64,000 nt of DNA from WHSO01 sp963732875 (GCA_963732875.1 CAVTBD010000002.1:930001-994000); one strand, 5' to 3'. Positions 24,993 to 33,506 are shown, counted from the first letter of the stretch. Numbers and translations are program-made. The notes: generated by a model not told the origin, from the sequence alone.

Positions 24993-25649
24993 TTATCGGG
25001 GCCGGCGGGTAAACCGCCACAGGAACAGGGGCGCGAGCGCCCCGAAGACCATGCCCGCGCGCGTCGCTTCGATATCGAATGCCCGACGGGGCAACGGCGG
25101 CACCGGAAGATAGGTATATTGCAGGAGCGGCCCCTTGCCGGACATGGCATCGAAGGTCCGTTCCACGAATATCCGCTTCGAGCTCGTGGAAAAGTGGACC
25201 ACGGGAATTCCCGAGACGACCGCAGCGATGTTTCCGTTGCGGCATTCCGCGGGCAGGACACGATCGAGCTCCAGCGCATTGCCGTGGAGCACCGTTGCGC
25301 GCGGAAAACGACGCCGCAGCCACTGGCACATTTCGTCATCGACCTCGACCAGCAGCAGCTGCTCCTCCGGTATCCTTCGGAGAAGCTCCCGACTTACCGT
25401 TCCCGTCCCCACCCCTATTTCGAGCACGAAGCGCGGCCCGGGATCCGGAATCGCCTCTGCGATGAGCCTGCCGAGCTCCGGCGGGCTGGGCAGCACCGCC
25501 GCCACCCGCAATGGGTGGGCAAGACACCGCCGCAGGAACAGAAGCCGCTCCTGCGATGGCGATGTCGCGTTCCGTATGGTCTGTGCCGGTTCTTGCCCGT
25601 CTTCCAGCATATGCAGCGGTTCTTGTAATGACCCCCGAGGCGTGGTCAT
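24993..25649 (-). CDS. Class I SAM-dependent methyltransferase, PmtA-like
   Basis: The protein has about 218 residues. LFLRRCLAHPLRVAAVLPSP followed by FVLEIGVGTGTVSRELL (SAM motif I) and LLLVEVDDEMCQWLRRRFP, then NIAAVVSGIPVVHFS, is the order seen in alphaproteobacterial phospholipid N-methyltransferases (PmtA) and rRNA adenine dimethylase relatives. It may methylate phosphatidylethanolamine, a membrane-associated reaction, but this is inferred. The start is uncertain: the frame is open to 25853 and 25649 was taken because the homologous region begins soon after. It is convergent with the ArsC-like gene. Confidence 0.75.
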   Translation of the reverse strand: MTTPRGSLQEPLHMLEDGQEPAQTIRNATSPSQERLLFLRRCLAHPLRVAAVLPSPPELGRLIAEAIPDPGPRFVLEIGVGTGTVSRELLRRIPEEQLLLVEVDDEMCQWLRRRFPRATVLHGNALELDRVLPAECRNGNIAAVVSGIPVVHFSTSSKRIFVERTFDAMSGKGPLLQYTYLPVPPLPRRAFDIEATRAGMVFGALAPLFLWRFTRRPR

Positions 25650-25853
25650 CGCTTCAAGCCCTACCCTTTGAGTGAATATGCCGTGTAATCGGCGTCGCGT
25701 CAGTGTCCATACTTCTATCCTTGAAGACCCGCCCATGGAGTTGAATATTTCAACCGGCGCATCCGCTCCAAACCAGAGTCGGAGAGAACTCCCACAGTCC
25801 ATTGATATACATTGGCTTTCCCCTTCTGGCATGTGGCCTCCACAGCGCGGCAC

Positions 25854-26570
25854 CTAGCGGCACAGACCGGGGCGGCGGCCCATGTCGAGATGGAAGTGGT
25901 TGGCGTGAAGCGCGTTGTAGCCCGGGCCGAGCACGGTCGCGAAGCGCCGGCAGGCGGCATCGTGGATGACGCGCAGGAACCGCCCCCGCGCGCCCCTGCC
26001 GTTCCAGTCCCCGAGCACCGAGACCTCGCGCCCGTCGGCAAGCACGAAGCCGGCCACGTCGACGGCATTGGCCGTAGCGTGCTCGCTGCGGCGCTCGTCG
26101 TCGATGCCGTTCACGTTGCGGCAGGCGTAGCTGCCGAAGTGGCGGATACGGACGACCCGGGAGCCGAGTACCCGCTCGGCCGCGGGCTGCACGTCATGGC
26201 GCTCCCATACCGAAAGGGCCGCCAGCATTGGGCAGGTGAGCCGTATCTCCCCGCCCCAGGAGATGGCGGATTTCTCGAGCGCCGCGGCATCGCGGAAGCC
26301 ACAGCCCGGCCCGGTCCTGTGGTCGGCGATCCGGGTATAGGCCACACCGGCGAGATCGAGGGCCTCGAAGCAGGCGACGGGATGGCCTTCGAGCCGGCGC
26401 AGCTTGTAGGCAGTGAACAGCGACGGCGCCTCGTCGATCACCAGCGGCGCGAACGGATCGTAGCGGTCGGGGGCGTAGCGCAACGTGCCCACCACGCTCG
26501 CCGCGACAAGTACGAGAGCGCCGGCGGCAACCAGGCCGTAGCGCAGCAGTTTCGACCGGGACGCCCGCAT
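25854..26570 (-). CDS. Extensin-like family protein
   Basis: The protein has 238 residues with an N-terminal membrane anchor or signal (LLRYGLVAAGALVLVAASVV). The rest matches the extensin-like C-terminal domain of bacteria: VACFEALDLAGV, GPGCGFRDAAAL, LTCPMLAALSVWE, FGSYACRNVNG, SEHATANAVDVAGF and a final NHFHLDMG. Several cysteines are well placed for disulfides. The SEHATANAVD and HFHLD elements resemble the zinc sites of D-Ala-D-Ala peptidase-like enzymes, so cell-wall hydrolysis is plausible, not shown. Confidence 0.8.
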   Translation of the reverse strand: MRASRSKLLRYGLVAAGALVLVAASVVGTLRYAPDRYDPFAPLVIDEAPSLFTAYKLRRLEGHPVACFEALDLAGVAYTRIADHRTGPGCGFRDAAALEKSAISWGGEIRLTCPMLAALSVWERHDVQPAAERVLGSRVVRIRHFGSYACRNVNGIDDERRSEHATANAVDVAGFVLADGREVSVLGDWNGRGARGRFLRVIHDAACRRFATVLGPGYNALHANHFHLDMGRRPGLCR

Positions 26571-26686
26571 GGGCCGTGGTCTATCATGGCGCCCCCGCCA
26601 CAATGGGGCGACGGGACCGGCAGCCTGCGGTTCACACAAAAATGCCCCTGAACGCCCTTAGGCGCCCGCGCACAGGCACTTGGTTC

Positions 26687-28000
26687 CTAGTGCAGCGGTT
26701 CACGGCTGCGGTCCCGCATCAGATAGAGCGCGACGACCGACAGAAGGGCCCCGGCCATCAGGTATCCGGCGGCCGCAAGGTTGAAGCCCGTTGCGCCGAT
26801 CAGGGCGGTGGCGATCAGCGGCGCGGTGCCGCCGCCGAAGCCGAGCCCGATATTGAATGCCAGCGAATAGCCGGACAGGCGGCAGTGCGACGGGAACAGC
26901 TCGGCCAGCATCGCCGGCGCGGTCCCCATGACCATGCCCAGGAACACGGCGAAGCCGAGCTGGGCGACGACGAAGCGCCTCAGGTCCGGCCCGCCGGCCA
27001 GTTCAAAGAAGCCGATGGCGGTCAAGAATATCAGCGCGAAGGCGAGTATCAGCATGGACCGGCGGCGGATCGCATGATCGGTCAGCCCGCCCGCGATCGG
27101 GATGACGAGGATCGCCAGCCCCAACGCCAAAGTATTCACGGCCAGCGCGTCGCCGTTGTCGATGGCACCGAACCTGCTGGCGAAGGTGGGCAAGAACACC
27201 ATGGTCACATAGTTGGCCACGCCGTACCCCCAGGTGAAAAGGATGGCCAGGATCATTGCCCACGGCGCTTCGGCGAACGCCCGCTTGATCGGCAATTCTC
27301 CCCGTTCCTTCGCGGCCGGCGGTTCGGGCTCATAGCCGGTGTGGACGAGCCGGCGGCGCACCCAGAAGGCGAGCACGGCCAGGATACCACCGCCGATGAA
27401 GGGCAAGCGCCAGATCCAAGGATATCCGGGATGCGCCGCGGACAGCATGACGGTGCCCGTGGCCAGGCCCGCCGCCAGCAGATAGCCGCCGGTCGAGCCG
27501 ATGTTCGCAACGCTGCCGGCAAGACCGCGCCGGTGCGGCGGCGCCGTCTCGATGAGGTAGGAAACCGAGACCGTGAACTCGCCGCCCACGGAAAACCCCT
27601 GGAACAGGCGGACGAGCAGAAGAAGGATCGGCGCCCAGACGCCGATCTGGTCGAAGGTGGGCAGGCAGCCGATGGCAATCGTCGCCGCCCCCATCAGCAC
27701 GACCGAGCCGATCAGCACGGGCTGGCGGCCGAGACGGTCGCCGATGTGGCCGAGCACCGCACCGCCGACCGGACGCATGGCGAAGCCGATCGCGAAGCCG
27801 CCATAAGCGCCGATCAGCGAGGCCACTGCGCTGTGAGAGGGGAAGAACCTGGCGGCGATGACCGGCGCGAGGAAGCCGTACAGGCCGAAATCGTACCATT
27901 CGAGCACATTGCCGATCATGCCGGCGCCCAGGCTCGCGGCGGACAGCCTCTCGATCCGGTTGAGCGCGGCAACGCCGGTGCGGGCTTCGGATGGCGACAC
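26687..28000 (-). CDS. MFS transporter, metabolite:H+ symporter (MHS) family
   Basis: The protein has about 437 residues and 12 predicted helices. GNVLEWYDFGLYGFLAPVIA and RPVGGAVLGHIGDRLGRQP followed by LVRLFQGFSVGGEFTVSVSY are the MHS hallmarks found in ProP, KgtP, CitA and TcuC. The usual substrates are dicarboxylates, tricarboxylates or betaines taken up with protons. The GTG at 28000 has GAGG six bases upstream and is preferred to the TTG at 28012. It is the last gene of a co-directional cluster with a racemase, a PrpD-like enzyme and a TcuA-like flavoprotein, which points to an organic acid. Confidence 0.85.
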   Translation of the reverse strand: MSPSEARTGVAALNRIERLSAASLGAGMIGNVLEWYDFGLYGFLAPVIAARFFPSHSAVASLIGAYGGFAIGFAMRPVGGAVLGHIGDRLGRQPVLIGSVVLMGAATIAIGCLPTFDQIGVWAPILLLLVRLFQGFSVGGEFTVSVSYLIETAPPHRRGLAGSVANIGSTGGYLLAAGLATGTVMLSAAHPGYPWIWRLPFIGGGILAVLAFWVRRRLVHTGYEPEPPAAKERGELPIKRAFAEAPWAMILAILFTWGYGVANYVTMVFLPTFASRFGAIDNGDALAVNTLALGLAILVIPIAGGLTDHAIRRRSMLILAFALIFLTAIGFFELAGGPDLRRFVVAQLGFAVFLGMVMGTAPAMLAELFPSHCRLSGYSLAFNIGLGFGGGTAPLIATALIGATGFNLAAAGYLMAGALLSVVALYLMRDRSREPLH

Positions 28001-28051
28001 GTCGTTCCTCAAGGCTACCGTGGCGGGATTCCCGAACGGCGTCGCACTATT

Positions 28052-28756
28052 CTAGCGCGTGGCCTTCGCCCAGCGCACCCGGCTCTGGCTGAGGCCGAGG
28101 CTGACAAGCATGGCGGCCATGCGGATCGGCGCGCCGATCCCCTCGACCACCGGGACGCCGAGCTCCTTTGACAGCCAGTCGGGCTTGATATGGGTCGGGC
28201 ACTGGCTGATCCCGTGCGGGATGATGACGTCGGCGCCGTCCCGCTCGATCAGGGAGCGCGCACAGGCAACGAACGTCTCAACCAGTTGGTCGTGGTGCTC
28301 GGTCATGTGCCGGATCGGCATGGCGACGGTCCGGTACCCCCCGATGAACTGCTCCATGCCGTAGGCTCGGACCTGGGCACGATGGCGCGGGATGTTGTGG
28401 GCCTCGTAGCAGATCAGGCCGAAACGCTCGCCCACCATGGCCGCGACGTGCAGCGACGCGTGGGCCGGACCGATCACCGGAATATCGACCAGCGAACGCC
28501 CGCCGTCGACGCCGAGATCGAGCATGCCGAGCGGCACCACGGCGTCGTAGCCCTCCTGCTCGGCCTTGATATAGGCGTCGTGGAACAGCGGCGCGACCGC
28601 CTGGACCGACGCCGGATTGAGCCCGCGATAGGGACTTGCCCCGATGCGGATGATGCCGATCTCGACCTCATCGGAGGCGTAGGACAGCGCCACCCGCTCG
28701 CGGAGACGGAATTCCTCCTCGGGGTATTCGCCAATGCAATACGCGATACGGATCAT
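28052..28756 (-). CDS. Aspartate/glutamate racemase-superfamily protein
   Basis: The protein has 234 residues. The two-domain pattern (IRIAYCIGEYPEE, DAVVPLGMLDLGVDG, PVIGPAHASLHVAAMVGERFGLICY, ADVIIPHGISQCPTHI) fits the Asp/Glu/hydantoin racemase and maleate isomerase superfamily. The two catalytic cysteines are not at their usual places: the first site reads PLGMLDLG without cysteine and the second PHGISQC with the cysteine shifted. It may therefore have another chemistry. Its start overlaps the stop of the MmgE/PrpD gene as ATGA, so the two are co-translated. Confidence 0.7.
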   Translation of the reverse strand: MIRIAYCIGEYPEEEFRLRERVALSYASDEVEIGIIRIGASPYRGLNPASVQAVAPLFHDAYIKAEQEGYDAVVPLGMLDLGVDGGRSLVDIPVIGPAHASLHVAAMVGERFGLICYEAHNIPRHRAQVRAYGMEQFIGGYRTVAMPIRHMTEHHDQLVETFVACARSLIERDGADVIIPHGISQCPTHIKPDWLSKELGVPVVEGIGAPIRMAAMLVSLGLSQSRVRWAKATR

Positions 28757-30180
28757 GTGGCTTGTCTCCCGTTGTTGCTTGAAACCTCTCCCTCGGCCGC
28801 CGCCGCGAACAGCCCGTCGAGGGTGCCAGCAGTATCGAGCTTCATGGCCGCCGCTTCTACCGCCGCCCGCCGGGCGGGCGCGACCACGCCCTCCGTCATC
28901 GCCGCGAACTTGGCGGAGACTGTTGCAAAGCCCGGCTGCGCCCGGACGTGCCCGGGCGGGTGCAGGACCTCGACGGTACGGTTCTCGCCGCCCCGCAGCG
29001 TCACGCGCAGGCGGACCGCGAAGCTGTCGGGCGCGCGTTCCGAGAGCGCCGCATCCACGCCGAAGATAATGCGCGCCATCATGCCTTTCACGCGCGGATC
29101 GTTCCAGGGCTCTCCCTCGAAATGGCGCGGCGTCACGGCGCCGTCGAGAAGCGCGACGGCGGCAAGGAAGGGGAAACTGTGATCGGCGGTCTCGCGCGAA
29201 TCGGGCGCCATGCGCTCGGGCTGGGCGAGCTGGGACGTGACGGCGGGACGGTCCACCATCGTCGCCTCGACGGCGACGATATCGCGGTCGGGATCGGCCG
29301 CGAGCTTCCGCGCCTCAAGCGCGGCGGCAACCAGCGCCTGGGAAGTCGCGACGCACGGCCAGGTCTTGATGTGTGCGCCCATCAGGGCATAGGCGCCGTC
29401 GAGGGGGGCAACGAGCCCGCCGGCGGGTTCGCCGCCGAACAGGACGTCGCCGAGCCCTTTGCCGCGGGCGTAAAGGGCGCGCGGTCCGGTCAGGCCACGG
29501 GCCGCGAGCAGGGTCGCGAACACGGCATTGCGCGCGACCGTGGCGTTGGCCAGCGCCTTGGCCGCGGACAGTTGGCCCGCGCGCACCACGCCGAGCGTGA
29601 GGCCGTGGGTGGAGCCGAGGGCGAGCGCATGGGCCATGGCGGCCTCGTCGAGGCCCATCAGCCGTCCGGCCATGGCCGGTGCGACCAGCGCGGACGCACT
29701 GACGTGGTCGAACGGCCGGTCGCGCGCGATCAGCCGCTGAAGGCGGTCGTAAAGCTCGTATCCCAGCACCAGGGAGGCCAGCACGTCGCGCCCCCGGCTG
29801 CGACGCCAGTCGCCCACCGCAAGCGCGACCGCGGCGAGGTCGCTCGGGTGCCCCGAGGTGCGGATCGCGCCGAGGAAGTCATTGAGATCGAGCACACGGA
29901 TCAATACGCCGTTGAGGAACACCGCGTCGAGGACCGACATCGGGTCGTGGCCACCGATGACACGCGCCTGGGGCTTGCCTGCGGTCTCTTCTGTCGCGAC
30001 GCGAGCCTGGCGGACGGTCTCGTCCTCCTTTGCCGCGAGTGCGCAGACGACGGCATCGAACAGCAGCAGCTTCGCTCTGGCGATGACATCGGCCGGAACG
30101 GCATCGAAATCGAACGCGCAGACCCAGCGCGCGAGATCGCCCATGGTAATGCCACCTGCGGACTCCGGCGCCTTCGTCAT
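28753..30180 (-). CDS. MmgE/PrpD family protein
   Basis: The protein has 475 residues, the family's usual length. LARWVCAFDFDAVPADVIARAKLLLFDAVVCALAA, given in parts here as ARAKLLLFDAVVCALAA, is the N-terminal helical domain; SGHPSDLAAVALAVGD and HIKTWPCVATSQALVAA are the conserved substrate-site segments. Family members dehydrate 2-methylcitrate, decarboxylate cis-aconitate or act on iminodisuccinate. The surrounding TcuA-like flavoprotein, TctC-type binding protein and MHS transporter support a tricarboxylic acid or related substrate. The start at 30180 is preferred over 30282 because the homology begins there. Confidence 0.85.
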   Translation of the reverse strand: MTKAPESAGGITMGDLARWVCAFDFDAVPADVIARAKLLLFDAVVCALAAKEDETVRQARVATEETAGKPQARVIGGHDPMSVLDAVFLNGVLIRVLDLNDFLGAIRTSGHPSDLAAVALAVGDWRRSRGRDVLASLVLGYELYDRLQRLIARDRPFDHVSASALVAPAMAGRLMGLDEAAMAHALALGSTHGLTLGVVRAGQLSAAKALANATVARNAVFATLLAARGLTGPRALYARGKGLGDVLFGGEPAGGLVAPLDGAYALMGAHIKTWPCVATSQALVAAALEARKLAADPDRDIVAVEATMVDRPAVTSQLAQPERMAPDSRETADHSFPFLAAVALLDGAVTPRHFEGEPWNDPRVKGMMARIIFGVDAALSERAPDSFAVRLRVTLRGGENRTVEVLHPPGHVRAQPGFATVSAKFAAMTEGVVAPARRAAVEAAAMKLDTAGTLDGLFAAAAEGEVSSNNGRQAT

Positions 30181-30209
30181 CGCCGGTCCTTTTCGTACCG
30201 ATACCGCAC

Positions 30210-31700
30210 CTAGTTCGACCGCCTGGCGGCGTTGCGCCCGGCCTTGCGGCTGAACACCACGTTGCGCGTCTGGCCAGTGCAAGAGGGGTAGTTGTGATAG
30301 AACAGGCCGACGATATCGCCCGAAGCATAGAGGCCCCGGATCGGTTCATTCGTGGTGCTGAGTACCTCCGCTTCGGTCGTGACGCTGAGACCACCGAAGG
30401 TGAAGGTGATCCCGCCCATCACCGGATAGGCGCGATAGGGCGGCTTGTCGATCCTGCGCGCCCAGTTGGACTTGGGCGGGAAAATGCCGGTCGTGCCCCG
30501 CCCGTCGAGCCGGGACGGGTCCCATGGCACGCTCTCCATAACCGCGGCGTTGTACTCGGCGACGGTATGGGCAAAGACCTCCGGGTTGACGCCGATCCTG
30601 GCCGCGAGCTCGGGCAGGGTCGCCGCCTCCTCGAAGGTCGCCGCCTGGTCGCGGCCGTGGCGGAACCGCTCGAGCCCCGCCTGATCGTAAATCTGGTAGG
30701 CGATGCCGCCGGGCTGACGGCGCACCGCATGACCGGTCTTGGCGTAGGTGTAGGAGTGGAAGTGCTCGCCCTCGTCGAAGAAGCGCTGGCCGAGCGCGTT
30801 GACCGTGATGCCGTGGGTATAGTCATAGCGGTTCATGGCGTTGCCGCGCCCACCCTCCAGCACCGGCGTCTCGAACGCGGGCGCGCCGGCGTCGATCGGG
30901 GTCGCATGCGCCCCCTGCCAGTGGCCGGTCGCCTTCGCCCCCATCGCCAGCAGCATCATGAGGACCTCGCCGGTGTTGTGCCGGGAGCCGCGCACCTTCA
31001 TCAGGTCGGCGTTCTCGCCCAGATAGCGCGCGCGCATCTCGGGATTGGCCTGGAATCCGCCGGCGCAGGCGATCACCGCGGGGGCCGCGAGATCGTAGTC
31101 GCGCTCGGGCGACGACACGCGCACGCCCTCGACCCGGCGCGCGTTCCCGTGCACGGCGCTCACTCGCGATTCGAAGCGGAGGTCTATGCCGAGCCCGGTG
31201 GCGATGGCCCGCCATTGGTCGAGCTGGCCCTTGCCGCCGCCGAGGGTCTGGATGATCCGGCCCGGCTCGAAATGGTGGCGCCCGTTGACGGTCGCGTATT
31301 TCTCGTGGTTCCAGCGGATGCCGGTGTCGAGCGCCCAATGGGCCGCGGCGTTCGATTCGCCCGCCAGCATGTCGGCCAGCACCGGATCGACCAGCCCCTG
31401 GGTCACTCGGTTGAGGTCGGCGATGAATTGGTCCTTCGTGTAGGGAAGGACTTCCATCTTCTCGAACAGCGCGGCATCCACGTCCGGCAGGAACTCGCGG
31501 ATTTCCGCCCTGCCCGACTGGCAGAACCGGAAGCCGGTGTGGGAATAGCGCGCGTTACCGCCGAATTCCGGCTCGGGCGCCTTCTCCAGCATGACCACCT
31601 GCTCGGCGCCGGCCTGGCGCGCCGACACGGCGGCCTCGAACGCAGCGCTGCCGCCCCCCATGACGATCACGTCGCAGGTTTCATCGCCGGTTTCGGTCAT
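30210..31700 (-). CDS. FAD-dependent oxidoreductase, TcuA/flavocytochrome c-like
   Basis: The protein has 496 residues. VIVMGGGSAAFEAAVSARQAG is the FAD-binding Rossmann motif, followed by VVMLEKAPEPEFGGNARYSH and a late GLYASGDIVGLFYHNYPSC-type FAD segment. These features place it with fumarate reductase-like flavoproteins, and the GGNARYSHTG stretch resembles tricarballylate dehydrogenase TcuA. TcuA oxidises tricarballylate to cis-aconitate, which a PrpD-like enzyme could process, so the neighbours fit. No TcuB partner is present. The assignment to tricarballylate is inference. Confidence 0.8.
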   Translation of the reverse strand: MTETGDETCDVIVMGGGSAAFEAAVSARQAGAEQVVMLEKAPEPEFGGNARYSHTGFRFCQSGRAEIREFLPDVDAALFEKMEVLPYTKDQFIADLNRVTQGLVDPVLADMLAGESNAAAHWALDTGIRWNHEKYATVNGRHHFEPGRIIQTLGGGKGQLDQWRAIATGLGIDLRFESRVSAVHGNARRVEGVRVSSPERDYDLAAPAVIACAGGFQANPEMRARYLGENADLMKVRGSRHNTGEVLMMLLAMGAKATGHWQGAHATPIDAGAPAFETPVLEGGRGNAMNRYDYTHGITVNALGQRFFDEGEHFHSYTYAKTGHAVRRQPGGIAYQIYDQAGLERFRHGRDQAATFEEAATLPELAARIGVNPEVFAHTVAEYNAAVMESVPWDPSRLDGRGTTGIFPPKSNWARRIDKPPYRAYPVMGGITFTFGGLSVTTEAEVLSTTNEPIRGLYASGDIVGLFYHNYPSCTGQTRNVVFSRKAGRNAARRSN

Positions 31701-31775
31701 GCCCGCCCCCACCGTCGCCCGCGGGCTCCAGCGTGGTACGCCACGCATACGAGAACCATGAACACGGACACCGTC

Positions 31776-33026
31776 CTAGCGGCAGGTGATCTTCTTCGCG
31801 TTGCTGTTGGCCCCCTGGTGCACGATCTCGCAGGTCATCCCCGCCTTGATCGCCGACCGCTTGGCCTTCTTTCCCGCGATTGTGATTTTGGTCTTCTTGC
31901 CGCTGATCTTGACCGTCATCTTGCCCGCCTTGCCCTCGAAGGAGATGCTCTTGCCCTTGCCCTGGACGGCCGCGATCGTGACCGTCTCGGTGATGACCGG
32001 GTTGAGCTTGGCGAGCATGCTCTCGGTCAGCTTGACCGTCTCCTCCGGGGTCGCCGCGAGATCGGCCACGCGCTGGGCCAGCTCCTCACCGGTGAGCGGC
32101 GTGATCTCGAGCCTTTGCTTGGCGGCTTCGCGGGCGAAGTCCTTGTCCTTCATGGTGGCGTCGAAGGCACGGCGGAGCGCCTGCACCCGATCGTGCGCCA
32201 CGTCCGGCGGCGCCGCGGTCGGCCGGCCGAGCTCGGTGTTCGAGGAATAGAACGAGAGGATCCGGCGCTGCGCGTCGGACTTCACGAACTTGAACACCGA
32301 GGGTGCATTTACGCCGGGGATCGGCTGATGCTCGAGGTTGAACAGGACCTTGAGCTTGCCCGTCCGCATCAGCTCTGGGTGCTCGCTGGTGAGCGCGCCG
32401 TAGGTCTGGCAGATGCCCTGGACCTCGCCACGCTCGACCGCGAGCACAACGGCGGTCGCGCTGCCGTAACCCTCGACCAGCTTGAACTTCATGCCGAGAA
32501 GCGCGCGCAAGAGATTGGGCGTGGTGCTGACGGCGGTGCCCGCACCGGCGCCGCCCACCAGCAGCGTCTTCGTGAACAGGTCCTCGGCGTTCTTCACCTT
32601 GGCGTCGGACCGTGCCACGCACACCCGGTTGGTCAGCTCGGGGCTGCCGATCCAGTTGAACTTGGTCGGCACGAAGCGGATGTTCTTGTCCTTGAGCAGC
32701 CACTTGGTAGGCAGGTTACGGCTGAAGGTGCCGATCACGCTGCCGTCCTTGGGCGCGATGTTGTAGAGGTAGTTGGCCGCCTTGATCTGGCCGCCGCCCG
32801 GCATGTTCTGGGCGATGAACGACGGGTGGCCGGGGATATAGCTGCCCATGTGGCGGGAAATCATGCGCGCCCAGACGTCGTAGGAGCCGCCGGACTTGCT
32901 CGCGATGATGAAGTGGATCTGCTTGTCCTTGTAGAAGTCCGCGAGCGAATCGTTCCCGGCCGCCATCGCGGCGCTCGAAGCCGTGACCAGCGCCGCGATT
33001 CCCGTGGCGAGAAGAATTTTCCGCAT
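31776..33026 (-). CDS. TctC-type periplasmic binding protein with extra C-terminal module
   Basis: The protein has 416 residues; the start follows GGGGAGG and the signal peptide ends around SAAMA. FIIASKSGGSYDVWARMISRHM and PGHPSFIAQNMPGGGQIKAANY are TctC (tripartite tricarboxylate transporter) signatures, and GVNAPSVFKFVKSDAQRR falls in the second lobe. Residues 361 to 416 are an additional small domain with cysteines near 399 and 415, homologous to the C terminus of the unrelated binding protein at 5714. It heads a cluster for organic acid use. No TctA/TctB membrane partner is seen. Confidence 0.87.
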   Translation of the reverse strand: MRKILLATGIAALVTASSAAMAAGNDSLADFYKDKQIHFIIASKSGGSYDVWARMISRHMGSYIPGHPSFIAQNMPGGGQIKAANYLYNIAPKDGSVIGTFSRNLPTKWLLKDKNIRFVPTKFNWIGSPELTNRVCVARSDAKVKNAEDLFTKTLLVGGAGAGTAVSTTPNLLRALLGMKFKLVEGYGSATAVVLAVERGEVQGICQTYGALTSEHPELMRTGKLKVLFNLEHQPIPGVNAPSVFKFVKSDAQRRILSFYSSNTELGRPTAAPPDVAHDRVQALRRAFDATMKDKDFAREAAKQRLEITPLTGEELAQRVADLAATPEETVKLTESMLAKLNPVITETVTIAAVQGKGKSISFEGKAGKMTVKISGKKTKITIAGKKAKRSAIKAGMTCEIVHQGANSNAKKITCR

Positions 33027-33269
33027 GTGTGCCTCCCCGTTCGTCCGTGCCCGGCCATGCCGGACGGTTCGCGACAGGCTACGGTCCGCGGACCGTGCCG
33101 TGCCATTTCTTCCGAACTCGACTGCCCGAACTGACTGCCCGATCCGACTGATTGAGAGCCTGCACAATACGGCAGACCCGGACGCCCCTGCTTTTTGCTT
33201 ATTATGAAAAAGGATTACACCTCTTCCCGGGGGCGTCAACGGCGTTACTTCCCGTGCCGTCTCCGAAAA
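33027..33269. other. Intergenic region upstream of the TctC-type gene
   Basis: This 240-bp stretch should hold the promoter of the minus-strand catabolic cluster. An AT-rich patch near 33180-33220 is the likely core promoter, but I see no clear consensus boxes and no gene. Confidence 0.4.
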
Positions 33270-33308
33270 CATCAAAGCCCCCCGGGGCGAACCCGGGGGG
33301 CTTTGATG
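33270..33308 (-). terminator. Probable original terminator of the rRNA/tRNA-fMet operon
   Basis: A perfect 17-bp stem, CATCAAAGCCCCCCGGG and its complement, with a five-base loop. Its right end overlaps the 16-bp copy of the tRNA 3' end by two bases. In the uninterrupted genome it would lie directly after the initiator tRNA gene now found at 63125, so it probably ended the rRNA operon before the island entered. Confidence 0.75.
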
Positions 33309-33322
33309 GTTGCGGGGGCAGG
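33307..33322. repeat. Left attachment-site repeat of the genomic island
   Basis: TGGTTGCGGGGGCAGG is identical to the 3' end of the initiator tRNA gene at 63125-63140 (written on the plus strand, CCA included). The flanks differ on both sides. Direct repeats of a tRNA 3' end at both edges of a block are the standard mark of integrase-mediated insertion. Confidence 0.8.
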
Positions 33323-33376
33323 CTGCCAACAATATCGAACGCTGCCAGCCTACGATTTAGCGGTCATGTGAACCGT

Positions 33377-33420
33377 ACCGCCTCATGGCAGATATCAATG
33401 CCACGTTCGAAAAGCAGATA
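33377..33420 (-). mobile_element. IS6-family transposase fragment at the left island end
   Basis: On the minus strand this stretch encodes LLFERGIDICHEAV, matching the LLFERGIDICHETV segment of the transposase at 60972. Nothing of the rest of the gene is left. Confidence 0.7.
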
Positions 33421-33436
33421 TTCTGACGTGTCCCCC

Positions 33437-33488
33437 TGAAAGTGGTCCGGGTTTACTGAAAGTATTTGGCGCATTCTGAAGCGCGTGG
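33437..33488. repeat. Degenerate 50-bp direct repeat, copy 1
   Basis: The words GAAAGTGGTCCGGGTTTACTG and, later, TTCTGAAGCGCG recur with scattered substitutions at 35232-35282. A probable remnant of a different insertion sequence end next to zwf; written in parts: GAAAGTGGTCCG, GGTTTACTG. Confidence 0.5.
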
Positions 33489-33506
33489 GTAAGTGGCGCA
33501 TAACTA

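Noticed and set aside
26576..28171. A 531-codon plus-strand open frame
   Set aside because: It is antisense to the extensin-like and MFS genes, is full of charged low-complexity residues typical of GC-rich antisense frames, and has no recognisable domain. The same holds for long frames at 11595-13988, 30294-33134 and 21637-22884.
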